A stretch of 46,215 nucleotides of DNA from contig JAJTGL010000008.1 in NCBI GenBank assembly GCA_021297795.1, positions 11,173-57,387 of the forward strand. Reading direction: 5' to 3'. Under the pieces are notes generated by a model. It did no database searches and was not told where the DNA came from. It saw only the letters and a list, made by a program, of their open reading frames with translations. Numbering within the stretch: the stretch's first letter is position 1; each line of letters opens with the position of its first letter. Positions 8,163 to 16,080 of the stretch are shown one piece after another. Position numbers and translations under genes: made by a program. Source of the stretch: Planctomycetaceae bacterium. GTDB taxonomy: Bacteria; Planctomycetota; Phycisphaerae; Phycisphaerales; SM1A02.

Positions 8163-8810
8163 ATGCAGTCGCCGTTCCGGCGCGCCCTTCCCAACGCCAT
8201 CACGCTGGTCCGGCTGGCCCTCGCGGTCGTCTTCTTCGGTCTGCTCGAGGCGATCGATCGCTCCGCGCCGCCGGCGGAGATCGCCCGACTCGGGGCCTGG
8301 GGCATGGGGCTCTTCGCCACCGCGGCGCTTTCCGACATCCTCGACGGCTATCTCGCCCGGCGCTGGCAGGTCGTGAGCACGTTCGGACGGCTGATGGATC
8401 CTCTGGTCGACAAGGTGCTCGTCCTGGGCGGATTCATCTACCTCGCCTCTCCCAAGTTCGAGCCGATTCCTGCGAATGCGATGATCGGCTCGGGTATCGC
8501 GGCCTGGATGGTGGTCGTGATTCTTCTCCGCGAGCTGCTCGTCACGGGGCTGCGCTCGTACATCGAGTCGCGAGGCATCCCGTTCCCCGCCGACTGGTCG
8601 GGCAAGCTCAAGATGTTCATCCAGAGCTTCTGCGTGGGCTGCTGCGTCTACGTCGGTACCCGCGTCGAGCCGTACGGCTGGCAGGTCTTCCTGCGCGACG
8701 CGTCGACCTGGGCGACGGTGGTGCTCACGGTCCTCAGCTCGATCACCTACATTCGGCGCGCCATGCATGTACCGAAGGAAACGGCGCAGCGCGCGGAGGC
8801 GACCAAGTGA
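8163..8810 (+). CDS. pgsA: CDP-diacylglycerol--glycerol-3-phosphate 3-phosphatidyltransferase
   Basis: Makes phosphatidylglycerophosphate, the committed step towards phosphatidylglycerol and cardiolipin, in the cytoplasmic membrane. It shows the full CDP-alcohol phosphatidyltransferase signature D-x2-D-G-x2-A-R-x8-G-x3-D-x3-D: D58, D61, G62, A65, R66, G75, D79 and D83. N-terminal PNAITLVRL is typical. Several membrane helices are evident and the 215-residue length is normal. It overlaps the next gene, pgpA (the next step of the pathway), by GTGA at 8807-8810, which supports the specific assignment to PgsA rather than another family member. Confidence 0.93.
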   Translation: MQSPFRRALPNAITLVRLALAVVFFGLLEAIDRSAPPAEIARLGAWGMGLFATAALSDILDGYLARRWQVVSTFGRLMDPLVDKVLVLGGFIYLASPKFEPIPANAMIGSGIAAWMVVVILLRELLVTGLRSYIESRGIPFPADWSGKLKMFIQSFCVGCCVYVGTRVEPYGWQVFLRDASTWATVVLTVLSSITYIRRAMHVPKETAQRAEATK

Positions 8811-9313
8811 GTTCCTCGACGGAAGGCCGCGGAGTCGGCGACTGGATCGTGACGGCGGGCGGGCTCGGGCGCATGCGCCCGGCGCCGGGGACCTGGGGCT
8901 CGCTGCCTCCGGTGGCGCTCGCCTGCATCCTCGCGATGGCCGACACCGATCCGCGCACGATCGACATGGCGCTCGCCGCGATGGGGCTCGTCTTCGGCGT
9001 CGGCTGCCTCGTCTGGGGCAAGGGCGCGGAGTCGCGCTACGGAAAGAAGGATCCGGGCGCCGTCGTCGCCGACGAGGTCGCGGGTCAGGCGCTCGCCCTC
9101 ATGTGGCTCCCGTGGTCGCTCGGCAACAACGCGCGCATCATCGCCACGTGCGCGATCGCGTTCCTGGCATTTCGGTTCTTCGACATCGTGAAACCGCCGC
9201 CCGCGCGCGGCTGGCAGCGGCTCGAGGGCGGGCTGGGCATCCTCATCGACGATCTCGTCGCGGGCTTCTACGCGCTTGCGACCACGCACATCCTGGTGCG
9301 CGTCCTCTGGTGA
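8807..9313 (+). CDS. pgpA: Phosphatidylglycerophosphatase A
   Basis: Removes the phosphate from phosphatidylglycerophosphate to give phosphatidylglycerol. Family motifs: PAPGTWGSLP (residues 26-35), KKDPGAVVADEVAGQ (80-94, with the acidic metal-binding residues), FRFFDIVKPPP (122-132) and GGLGILIDDLVAG (141-153). The 168-residue length is typical. The GTG start at 8807 overlaps the pgsA stop; it is preferred because the N-terminal motif G-L-G-x-x-x-P-A-P-G-T-W needs residues ahead of any internal ATG. thiL begins 3 nt after the stop, so the operon continues. Confidence 0.93.
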   Translation: MSSSTEGRGVGDWIVTAGGLGRMRPAPGTWGSLPPVALACILAMADTDPRTIDMALAAMGLVFGVGCLVWGKGAESRYGKKDPGAVVADEVAGQALALMWLPWSLGNNARIIATCAIAFLAFRFFDIVKPPPARGWQRLEGGLGILIDDLVAGFYALATTHILVRVLW

Positions 9314-9316
9314 ACC

Positions 9317-10261
9317 ATGCGGGAGTTCGACTTCCTCGCCCGCGTCTTCGCCGCGAATCACCTGCTGCCGAAACGCGTGCTGGTGCCGCCGGGCGATGAC
9401 ATGGCGGTGGTCGATCTCGGGAATGGCGACGGGATTCTCATCGCGGCCGACAGTGCGATCGAAGGTCGGCACGCCCCGTGGGGATGCGACCCGTCCGTGC
9501 TCGGACGCAAGGCCGTCCTGCGGAATGTGAGCGATGTCGCCGCGATGGCGAACGCGCGCCCGGTTGCGATCGTGGCGACCGCGGTGCTTCCGCGCGGCAC
9601 GAGCGAGGATCGCGCGTGGCGGCTCTACGAGGGACTCCGGGAGACCGGAGCGGCGTGGGACGCACCGCTCGTCGGCGGTGACATCGCCCGGACATCGAGC
9701 GAGGATCCGCGCGCGCCGCTCGAGGTGAGCGTGGCGATCATCGCCGCTCCGGTGCGGCCTGGCCGCGGATACGCGCTGCGATCGAACGCGCGCATCGGCG
9801 ACGGCGTCTACGTCACCGGCACCATCGGCGGCGCATGGAACCCGGATGGAACCGGCAGGCATCTCGACTTCACGCCGCGGATCGCCGTCGCGCATGCACT
9901 CGATGAGGTGCTCGCGGATCGGCTTGGTGCCATGATCGACGTGAGCGACGGACTCGGGCGGGACCTCGGCCACATCGCGGAGTGTTCGCGCGTCTCGATC
10001 GAGATCGAACTTGGGCACGTTCCGACGACGGCCGGAGTCGCGCCGCGCGAGGCGATCGCGCAGGGCGAGGACTACGAGCTCGCGTTCACGGCGCGAGGCC
10101 ATGTTCCATCGCAGCTCGCCGGGGTCTCGATCGCGCGCATCGGCACGGTCGTGGCGGGCGACATCGCCGTGCGCGTCCGGGATGGGTCCGCGTGGTTCGA
10201 CGCGCGCACCGCGGGCTTCGAGCACGGCGACGGCGCAGGCACGGGCGGGGGGGCTCGATGA
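9317..10261 (+). CDS. thiL: Thiamine-monophosphate kinase
   Basis: Phosphorylates thiamine monophosphate to the active cofactor thiamine diphosphate. It belongs to the AIR-synthase/PurM fold: a glycine-rich Asp motif PPGDD (24-28), VSDVAAMANARP (71-82, the ThiL ATP/Mg site), then IDVSDGLGRDL and GEDYELAF in the C-terminal half. Length 314 is normal. It lies 3 nt after pgpA, and its TGA overlaps the next ATG (ATGA at 10258-10261). thiL beside pgpA is a frequent bacterial arrangement. The C-terminal 20 residues are Gly/Ala-rich and probably disordered. Confidence 0.95.
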   Translation: MREFDFLARVFAANHLLPKRVLVPPGDDMAVVDLGNGDGILIAADSAIEGRHAPWGCDPSVLGRKAVLRNVSDVAAMANARPVAIVATAVLPRGTSEDRAWRLYEGLRETGAAWDAPLVGGDIARTSSEDPRAPLEVSVAIIAAPVRPGRGYALRSNARIGDGVYVTGTIGGAWNPDGTGRHLDFTPRIAVAHALDEVLADRLGAMIDVSDGLGRDLGHIAECSRVSIEIELGHVPTTAGVAPREAIAQGEDYELAFTARGHVPSQLAGVSIARIGTVVAGDIAVRVRDGSAWFDARTAGFEHGDGAGTGGGAR

Positions 10262-11019
10262 CGCAGCCGATCTCGTTTCACCTGCGCTCCGCCGAGGAGA
10301 CCGAGCAGCTCGGCGCGGTGCTCGGCGATCTCCTGCGTTCCCGCACCGCGCATCCCGGTGCGATCGCGATCCTTCTCTCGGGTGAACTCGGAGCGGGCAA
10401 GACGACCTTCGTGCGCGGCCTCGCCGAGGGGCTTGGCGCGGACGGCGGAGCGGTCGCCAGTCCGACGTTCACGATGCGCATGGATCACCGCGGCGAGCGC
10501 AGCCTCGCGCACATCGACGCATGGCGCCTTCAGAGCGGCGAACTCGAGGGCATCGGCTTCGACGAACTGCTCGCGGGCGATGGAGTCGTCGCGATCGAAT
10601 GGCCGGAGCGCATCGCGAACGCCCTGCCCGCGCGCCACCTCCGAATGCGCCTCGAGCATGCGGCGCCGCAGGAGGAGCACGGCGAGGCCGGTCGAACCGC
10701 CACGATCGATGCGGCGATGCTCGGTCCACGCGAGAACGCGAGGATCGGCGAGGGCCTCTCGCTCCTGGTGCGCGCTCCGCGCCTCTCGCCGGCGGCGTGC
10801 CCGGTCTGCGGCAAGCCGTTGTCCGTCGATGGTTCCGTTTCAGAAGGCTCCATCGCAAGCCCCCCGGCGGGGGAGTCGCGTCTGGCGCAAGCGGGGGAGT
10901 CCCTCGATCCGACGTCAGCCCCCTTCTGTTCGCCGCGTTGCCGGCTTGCGGATCTCGGCGACTGGCTCATGATGCGACATCGCATCGTCGGCAAGGAGCA
11001 TCCGGAGTTCGACGAGTGA
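10258..11019 (+). CDS. tsaE: TsaE (tRNA t6A ATPase) fused to a YacG-like zinc ribbon
   Basis: The N-terminal half (about 1-150) is TsaE, the P-loop ATPase of the TsaB-TsaD-TsaE complex that makes N6-threonylcarbamoyl-adenosine at position 37 of ANN-decoding tRNAs. Seen: Walker A GELGAGKTT (42-50), ASPTF (67-71), HIDAWRL (85-91) and AIEWPERI (112-119). After a linker comes a zinc ribbon CPVCGKPL (C181, C184) and FCSPRCRLADLGDWL (C224, C228). That second motif is the signature of YacG, the small DNA-gyrase inhibitor, with an extra 20-residue loop between the cysteine pairs. The fusion is continuous, with no internal stop. Last gene of pgsA-pgpA-thiL-tsaE; converges on fur 12 nt away. Confidence 0.9.
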   Translation: MTQPISFHLRSAEETEQLGAVLGDLLRSRTAHPGAIAILLSGELGAGKTTFVRGLAEGLGADGGAVASPTFTMRMDHRGERSLAHIDAWRLQSGELEGIGFDELLAGDGVVAIEWPERIANALPARHLRMRLEHAAPQEEHGEAGRTATIDAAMLGPRENARIGEGLSLLVRAPRLSPAACPVCGKPLSVDGSVSEGSIASPPAGESRLAQAGESLDPTSAPFCSPRCRLADLGDWLMMRHRIVGKEHPEFDE

Positions 11020-11031
11020 ACGTTCGCGTGG

Positions 11032-11589
11032 TCACTCTGCCGAGGCGACCGGCGGACTGACCGCGAAGATCTGGAACCGGTGACCGACGGCCTCCCAGCC
11101 GAGTTCGCGGCAGATGCGATCGCGCAGCGCCACGAGCTCGCGGCTCGTGAACTCCACGCGCCGGCCCGTCTTCATGCACACCATGCAATCGCGCGGCTCG
11201 CGTCCGTAGATCAGTTCGTAGTGCGACTGCTTCGCATCGAACAGCGACTGGGTGATGATGCCCGCGTCGAGGAGCAGCCGGATCGTCCGGTAGACCGTGG
11301 CCTTCGAGACATCGTGGCCGCGGGACCGGAGTTCGAGGAGGAGTTCCTCGGCCTCGAACGCGCCGTCGCGGGCGATGATCGCGTCGAGGACGTCCGCGCG
11401 CTCCTGGGTGTACTTGAGGTCGCGGCTCTTGAGGAACCTCCGGAACACCGAGCAGAGCGGCGCGAACGCCCGCAGCTGGGGTGTCTCGAGGGGTTCCTGA
11501 CCATCCAGGTCGAAAGTCCGTGGACTCTCGACGACGCCGTCGGGACCGCGTGCGGGCAACTCATCGGAGGGCGACATCGCGAATGTCAT
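11032..11589 (-). CDS. Fur-family transcriptional regulator
   Basis: Winged-helix metal- or peroxide-sensing repressor family. The DNA-binding part is clear: YTQERADVLDAI, then SKATVYRTIRLLLDAGII. Of the usual C-terminal metal sites, one C-x2-C (DCMVCMKTGRRVEF) is kept, but the second C-x2-C is missing and only one His (QSHYEL) remains of the usual HHDH-like motif, so the specificity (iron, zinc, peroxide) cannot be told. ATG at 11587-11589 is chosen; GTG at 11643 and ATG at 11577 are alternatives, and none has a ribosome site. Up to 185 residues, with an N-terminal tail of about 40 before the fold. Confidence 0.85.
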   Translation of the reverse strand: MTFAMSPSDELPARGPDGVVESPRTFDLDGQEPLETPQLRAFAPLCSVFRRFLKSRDLKYTQERADVLDAIIARDGAFEAEELLLELRSRGHDVSKATVYRTIRLLLDAGIITQSLFDAKQSHYELIYGREPRDCMVCMKTGRRVEFTSRELVALRDRICRELGWEAVGHRFQIFAVSPPVASAE

Positions 11590-11747
11590 GGGCGCCGATC
11601 GTAGCGGTCGATGTTCCGACTCCCGAGGGACGTGCGAGGCCACACGAATGGTTTCGGGTCGTCAGACCATGCAGGAGCGCCGAAGCGACCGCGAGGCCGG
11701 GTTGCCTCCGAGGCCTTCAGCGAGCAGCCTTTCCTGCATCGAACGTC

Positions 11748-11767
11748 TGATAATATGTATTCTGTTA
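11748..11767. promoter_or_regulatory. AT-rich element upstream of fur, with a Fur-box half-site
   Basis: TGATAATATGTATTCTGTTA is a striking AT-rich island in GC-rich DNA. TGATAAT matches one half of the classical Fur box, but the other half matches poorly. It lies about 160 bp before the regulator's start and about 100 bp past the kinase stop, so autoregulation is possible but unproven. Confidence 0.35.
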
Positions 11768-11869
11768 AGTGGGATGCAGGTGGGCTTTCAGGGCGGTCGG
11801 GCCCGCCGAACGCGTCTCGTCCGCTGCTGTCCCCGTCCGGACCCTGTTCGCTCGCGCGCTCGGCACGGC

Positions 11870-14386
11870 TCAGCGGTCGGCTTCCGACGACGACCCCGTG
11901 CTGCGCTGGCCGAGTTCGTTCCCGAACCGCTTCGCGCGTGCGTCGTCGCCGGCGGCTTCGGCCGCCTGCATGGCGACCTCGAGCGCGCGGCGCTCGATCC
12001 TCGTCCGCGCGGCACCGTCGGTGCCGACGATCGCATCGAGTTCGGCAAGCGCCTCGAGCGCCCGCGCAGGTTCGCCAAGTCCGATGCGTGCGCGCGCGAG
12101 CGTCGTGCGCGCCGCCATGACCTGCGGATGCTCGTTCATCCCACCGAGCGACCGCTCGAGCAACGGCACCGTCCGCTCGAGCACCACGACCGCCTCGGCA
12201 TGGCGCGAGCGATCGACCAGGAACGCCGCGAAGTTCGCGTCGTTTGCGAGCGTGATGCGGTGCGTCGGTCCCAGCACGCGCAGCGCGTCGGCACGCACGG
12301 CGTCGAACGTCCGCTCCGCGTTGTCGGCGCGCCCGGCGATCGAGTACGCGTACGCAAGGTTCGCACCTGCAAGGATGGACCTCGGATCATCGGTACCGCG
12401 CGCGTCGACGAACGCGCTCCGGTTCGCCTCGTAGAGCACGATCGCGCCCGCGAGATCCTCGAGTTCACGCAGCGTGCCCGCCAGGTTGTTGCGCGCGGCG
12501 AGCGTGTCGGGATGCCCGGCGCCGAGAACCTCCTCGAACCCGCGCACCGTCGGCTCGAGCAGCGCCCTCGCCTCGGCGAGCGCGCCGCGCGCGAGCAGGA
12601 TCTCCGCGAGGTTGTTGTCGGCACGCAGCGTGTCGGGATGACGCGCGCCGAGCGCCTCGAGGCGCTTGCGCGCGACGTGTCGTGCTAGCGGCTCCGCGTC
12701 GAGGTAACGACCCGATTCCGCGAGGACGAGCGCGAGTTCCTGCTCGCTGTCGAGCGGGTCGATACCGGCCAGTCCGAGCTCGCGCTTGCGTCGGATCGCC
12801 TCGCGGAGCGTCGCCTCCGAAGCCTCGAGCTCGCCGCGCGCCCGCTCGAGCGCCGCGCGGTTGTGCAGCGCCTCGGCCGCGATGCCGTCGTCGCCATCGG
12901 TCGCGAGCGCCAGCTCGCGCTCGGCCTCGTCGAGCCGGCCGCCCTCGACAAGCGCCCTGCCGATCGCGTTTGCCACGTGACGCAGCGCGCGCGCGTCCGA
13001 ACCCGACGCCACATGCAACGAGCGCACGGCTTCGTACTGCGCGAGCGCGCGGTCGGTGTCGCCGGTCGCCGCGTACGCGTTGCCGAGCGAGAGCCGGATC
13101 TCCGCCTCGACGTCTGGATCGCGCGATCCACGCGCGATCTCCGCCTCGGCTTCCTCGAGGATCAGGCGAAGAAGCGTCGGGTCGAGGCCCTGCGCGACAG
13201 CCGGGTCGATCGACGTCAGCAACCGTTCGTTGAAGAGCGCGACCTCGCGCCAGCGATCGGCGTCGCGCCCCGCGCGCACGTTGGCGGCGACGAGCACCCC
13301 CGCCGCGAGCCCGATGGCCCCCGCCGCCGCAACCGCCGCCGCGACGGCCACGCGATTGCGCCGGGCAAACTTGCGGATGCGGTACGCCGAGCCCGCGCCG
13401 CGCGCAAGGACAGGTTCACCCGACAGCCATCGATCGAGATCGTCGGCCAGTTCATCGGGCGTGAGGTATCGGCTCGATGCAGGGCGCGCGAGGGCGCGCT
13501 GCACGATCCAATCGAGGTCGTCCTCGAGCGCCGCGCGCAGCGACCGGGACGCATTCGGCGGAAGGACGTCGCTTGGACGCGGGATCGCACCCTCGACGAT
13601 CTTCCGCTGGAGTTCGATCGTTCCGGCCATGCCCGTGCGCTCGGTCGAGAACGGACGCGTTCCGACCAGTGCCTCAAACAGCATCACTCCCAGCGACCAG
13701 ACATCGACCCGGCCATCGATCTCGGCGGAGCCGGACGCGATCTCGGGCGACATGTAGAGCGGTGTCGCGGCGGCCGGACCGTGCACCGTGGCCGTGCGCA
13801 TCGAGTCGTCGCCGACGATCTTCGCGACGCCGAAATCGATCACGCGGGGCTCGTCGAAACCGCCGCCGCTGCCGATGCCCGCCGACGTCGCGCTGCGGAC
13901 GAGGACGTTCTGCGGCTTGAGGTCGCGGTGGAGAATCCCCTGCCGATGCGCGTAGCCGATCGCGCGCGACACGGTCGCAAGCATCCGGACGCGCGCCTCG
14001 AGATCGTCGCGGTGCCGATGGCACCAGAGATCGAAGGCGATGCCGTCCACGAACTCCATCACCAGGTACGGCGACCCTTCGCTCGTCGTGCCCGCATCGA
14101 GGATGTGCGCGATGTGCGGATGCTCGAGTCGCGCCAGCGCGACCTTCTCCGCCTCGAACCTCCGCGCGGCCTGGGCGCCGAGCGCTGCAAGCCGAAGCAC
14201 CTTCACCGCCACCGGTCGCAGCACCGGATCGAACTGCTCGCCCTGCCAGACGGTTCCGAAGGCCCCTTCGCCGAGCACACGATCGAGCCGCACGCCGCGG
14301 ATCCGCGGCGGTGTGGCCGCCTTCGCACCGTCGGTGCGTGCAAAGAGGAAGTCTGTGGCGTGCAAGGGCGCGCCTTCGGGTTCCAT
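11870..14386 (-). CDS. Membrane-anchored Ser/Thr protein kinase with TPR domain
   Basis: Hanks-type kinase in the cytoplasm: GEGAFG (39-44), catalytic Lys K62, HRDLKPQN (153-160, catalytic D155), DFGVAK (184-189) and SPE (213-215), so it should be active. A single hydrophobic helix follows at about 346-368, after basic residues, then a long helical region with repeated A-x-x-x-L-x-x-A and D-P-x-T-L patterns to residue 838: tetratricopeptide repeats, probably outside the membrane if the kinase is inside. This layout is very common in planctomycetes. The substrate is unknown. ATG at 14384-14386 has no strong ribosome site. No partner gene is adjacent. Confidence 0.92.
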   Translation of the reverse strand: MEPEGAPLHATDFLFARTDGAKAATPPRIRGVRLDRVLGEGAFGTVWQGEQFDPVLRPVAVKVLRLAALGAQAARRFEAEKVALARLEHPHIAHILDAGTTSEGSPYLVMEFVDGIAFDLWCHRHRDDLEARVRMLATVSRAIGYAHRQGILHRDLKPQNVLVRSATSAGIGSGGGFDEPRVIDFGVAKIVGDDSMRTATVHGPAAATPLYMSPEIASGSAEIDGRVDVWSLGVMLFEALVGTRPFSTERTGMAGTIELQRKIVEGAIPRPSDVLPPNASRSLRAALEDDLDWIVQRALARPASSRYLTPDELADDLDRWLSGEPVLARGAGSAYRIRKFARRNRVAVAAAVAAAGAIGLAAGVLVAANVRAGRDADRWREVALFNERLLTSIDPAVAQGLDPTLLRLILEEAEAEIARGSRDPDVEAEIRLSLGNAYAATGDTDRALAQYEAVRSLHVASGSDARALRHVANAIGRALVEGGRLDEAERELALATDGDDGIAAEALHNRAALERARGELEASEATLREAIRRKRELGLAGIDPLDSEQELALVLAESGRYLDAEPLARHVARKRLEALGARHPDTLRADNNLAEILLARGALAEARALLEPTVRGFEEVLGAGHPDTLAARNNLAGTLRELEDLAGAIVLYEANRSAFVDARGTDDPRSILAGANLAYAYSIAGRADNAERTFDAVRADALRVLGPTHRITLANDANFAAFLVDRSRHAEAVVVLERTVPLLERSLGGMNEHPQVMAARTTLARARIGLGEPARALEALAELDAIVGTDGAARTRIERRALEVAMQAAEAAGDDARAKRFGNELGQRSTGSSSEADR

Positions 14387-14589
14387 CGTCGATCTCAGGT
14401 GGTGTTCGGACGCAGAACGAACTTCGGTGGAGAGCCGGCAGTGGCCGCGGTGGGCGGCTTCGACAATCTAACCCGCTCCGGACCGCGACCAACCGCGGGG
14501 GCTCGATTCCGCCGAAAAGGCCGGCCAGGGACGGGGACGCATCGCCCGGATCGCCGTCCGGCGCGGCGTTCCCACGCGTCCGGGAACGG

Positions 14590-15903
14590 TCAGCCCGCGG
14601 CGCCCGCGGCCTGCGCGGCCCCGAGCTTGTCGAGTCCGAAGGCCTCGTGGGCGATCGCGATCGCGCGCTGGCCATGCTCCTTGCCCACGATGCAGGAGAT
14701 CTTGATCTCGCTGGTCGTGATGTTGTGGATCGAGATCCCGGCGTCGCCGAGCGCCTTGAACAGACGGCTCGCGACGCCGACGTGGCTCTTCATGCCCGTT
14801 CCGACCACCGAGACCTTCGAGAGACCGATCTCGATCGCGAGTTCGCCCGTGCCCACGCGGTCGAGCACCTGCGAGGCCGCGATCTTCACGTCGGCAAGCT
14901 CGCTGTGGTCGACGGTGAAGGAGATCGAGGCCATCTCGCCGAACTCGGTCTGCACGATGTCGTCGACGAGGATGCCCGCCTTCGCCACGGCCTCGAAGAG
15001 CATGCCCTGCATGCCGGCGTTGTTCGGGATGCGGCGAAGGCTCACACGTCCGAGGTCGGGCTTCAAGGCGGCGCCGACGACCATCACGTCTTCCATGTCC
15101 GGGGTCTCCCTGCAGATCAGCGTGCCCTCGTCGGGCCGCTGGCTGTGTCGCACATGAATCGGAACACCGTACCGCTCGCCGAAGAGCACCGCGCGCGGGT
15201 GCATGACCTGCGCTCCGAGGAGCGCGAGCTCGAGCATCTCCTCGTAGCTGATGCGCGAGAGCTTCGATGCCGAAGGCACGAGCCGCGGGTCGGCGGTGTA
15301 GACACCATCGACGTCGGTGAAGATCTCGCAGAGTCCGCCATGCTCGGCAACCTGGAGCGCCGCGGCGAGCGCGACGGCGGTCGTGTCGGACCCACCGCGA
15401 CCAAGCGTGGTGAGTTCGCCTTCAGGGGTCGTCCCCTGGAAGCCGCACACGACCGGAACGCGGCCGAGCGCGAGCTCCCGGTCGAGTCGCTCGCGCGAGA
15501 CCCGCGTCACGCGTGCGCGGCCGTAGGCGCCGTCGGTGGTGATCCCGACCTGTCCGCCGGTGAGGCTGGTCGCGGCGACCCCGATCTTCTCGAGCGCCAT
15601 CGCGACGAGCGCGACGGATACCTGCTCCCCGGTCGCCATCAGCATGTCGAGTTCGCGCCGCGACGGTCGATCGGTGACCCGCTCGGCGAGCTCGAGCAGT
15701 TCATCCGTCGTGTGTCCCATCGCGCTCACGACGACCACGACGTCGTTGCCCTCGTCGCGGCGCGCCTTCACGCGCGCGGCGCACCGAGCGATGCGCGTCG
15801 GATCGCCCACCGAGGTTCCGCCGAACTTCTGCACGTAGACCGGCCTCGTCGCCCTCGGCTGGGCCGCCGTCGAACCAATGGTGGAGGCAGTTCCGTTTGC
15901 CAT
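14590..15903 (-). CDS. lysC: Aspartate kinase
   Basis: Phosphorylates L-aspartate, the first step to lysine, threonine, methionine and diaminopimelate. Kinase domain: KFGGTS (26-31), then GRGGSDTTAVALAAAL and FTDVDGVYTADPR. The C-terminal third (about 295-437) holds two ACT domains (for example GMQGMLFEAVAKAGI and GVASRLFKALGDAGISIHNITTSEIKI split over two segments), the sites of feedback inhibition. Length 437 fits a monofunctional, ACT-regulated enzyme. ATG at 15901-15903 is chosen over one 24 nt upstream because AGGGA lies at a proper distance. TAGATT (minus strand, 15945-15940) is a likely -10. Confidence 0.95.
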   Translation of the reverse strand: MANGTASTIGSTAAQPRATRPVYVQKFGGTSVGDPTRIARCAARVKARRDEGNDVVVVVSAMGHTTDELLELAERVTDRPSRRELDMLMATGEQVSVALVAMALEKIGVAATSLTGGQVGITTDGAYGRARVTRVSRERLDRELALGRVPVVCGFQGTTPEGELTTLGRGGSDTTAVALAAALQVAEHGGLCEIFTDVDGVYTADPRLVPSASKLSRISYEEMLELALLGAQVMHPRAVLFGERYGVPIHVRHSQRPDEGTLICRETPDMEDVMVVGAALKPDLGRVSLRRIPNNAGMQGMLFEAVAKAGILVDDIVQTEFGEMASISFTVDHSELADVKIAASQVLDRVGTGELAIEIGLSKVSVVGTGMKSHVGVASRLFKALGDAGISIHNITTSEIKISCIVGKEHGQRAIAIAHEAFGLDKLGAAQAAGAAG

Positions 15904-16080
15904 CGTTGCATCCCTGCGTCTGGCCAACCCGAAGCCGGGAATCTAGCGGATTCGCACGGCGGCGGGTGGCGAGAAGAACCCTCCGCGCGCGCCGGAGGTG
16001 CGGCGGCCGCGGGTGTCGGGTTCGACCGTCCGGATCCGGGGCCGAGGCAGCGCGGACGCAGCGTGGAACCGGCTCGTTGA

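Noticed and set aside
11644-11869. Possible small gene between fur and the kinase
   Set aside because: Open frames here have no ribosome site, no recognisable protein pattern and overlap the probable fur control region.
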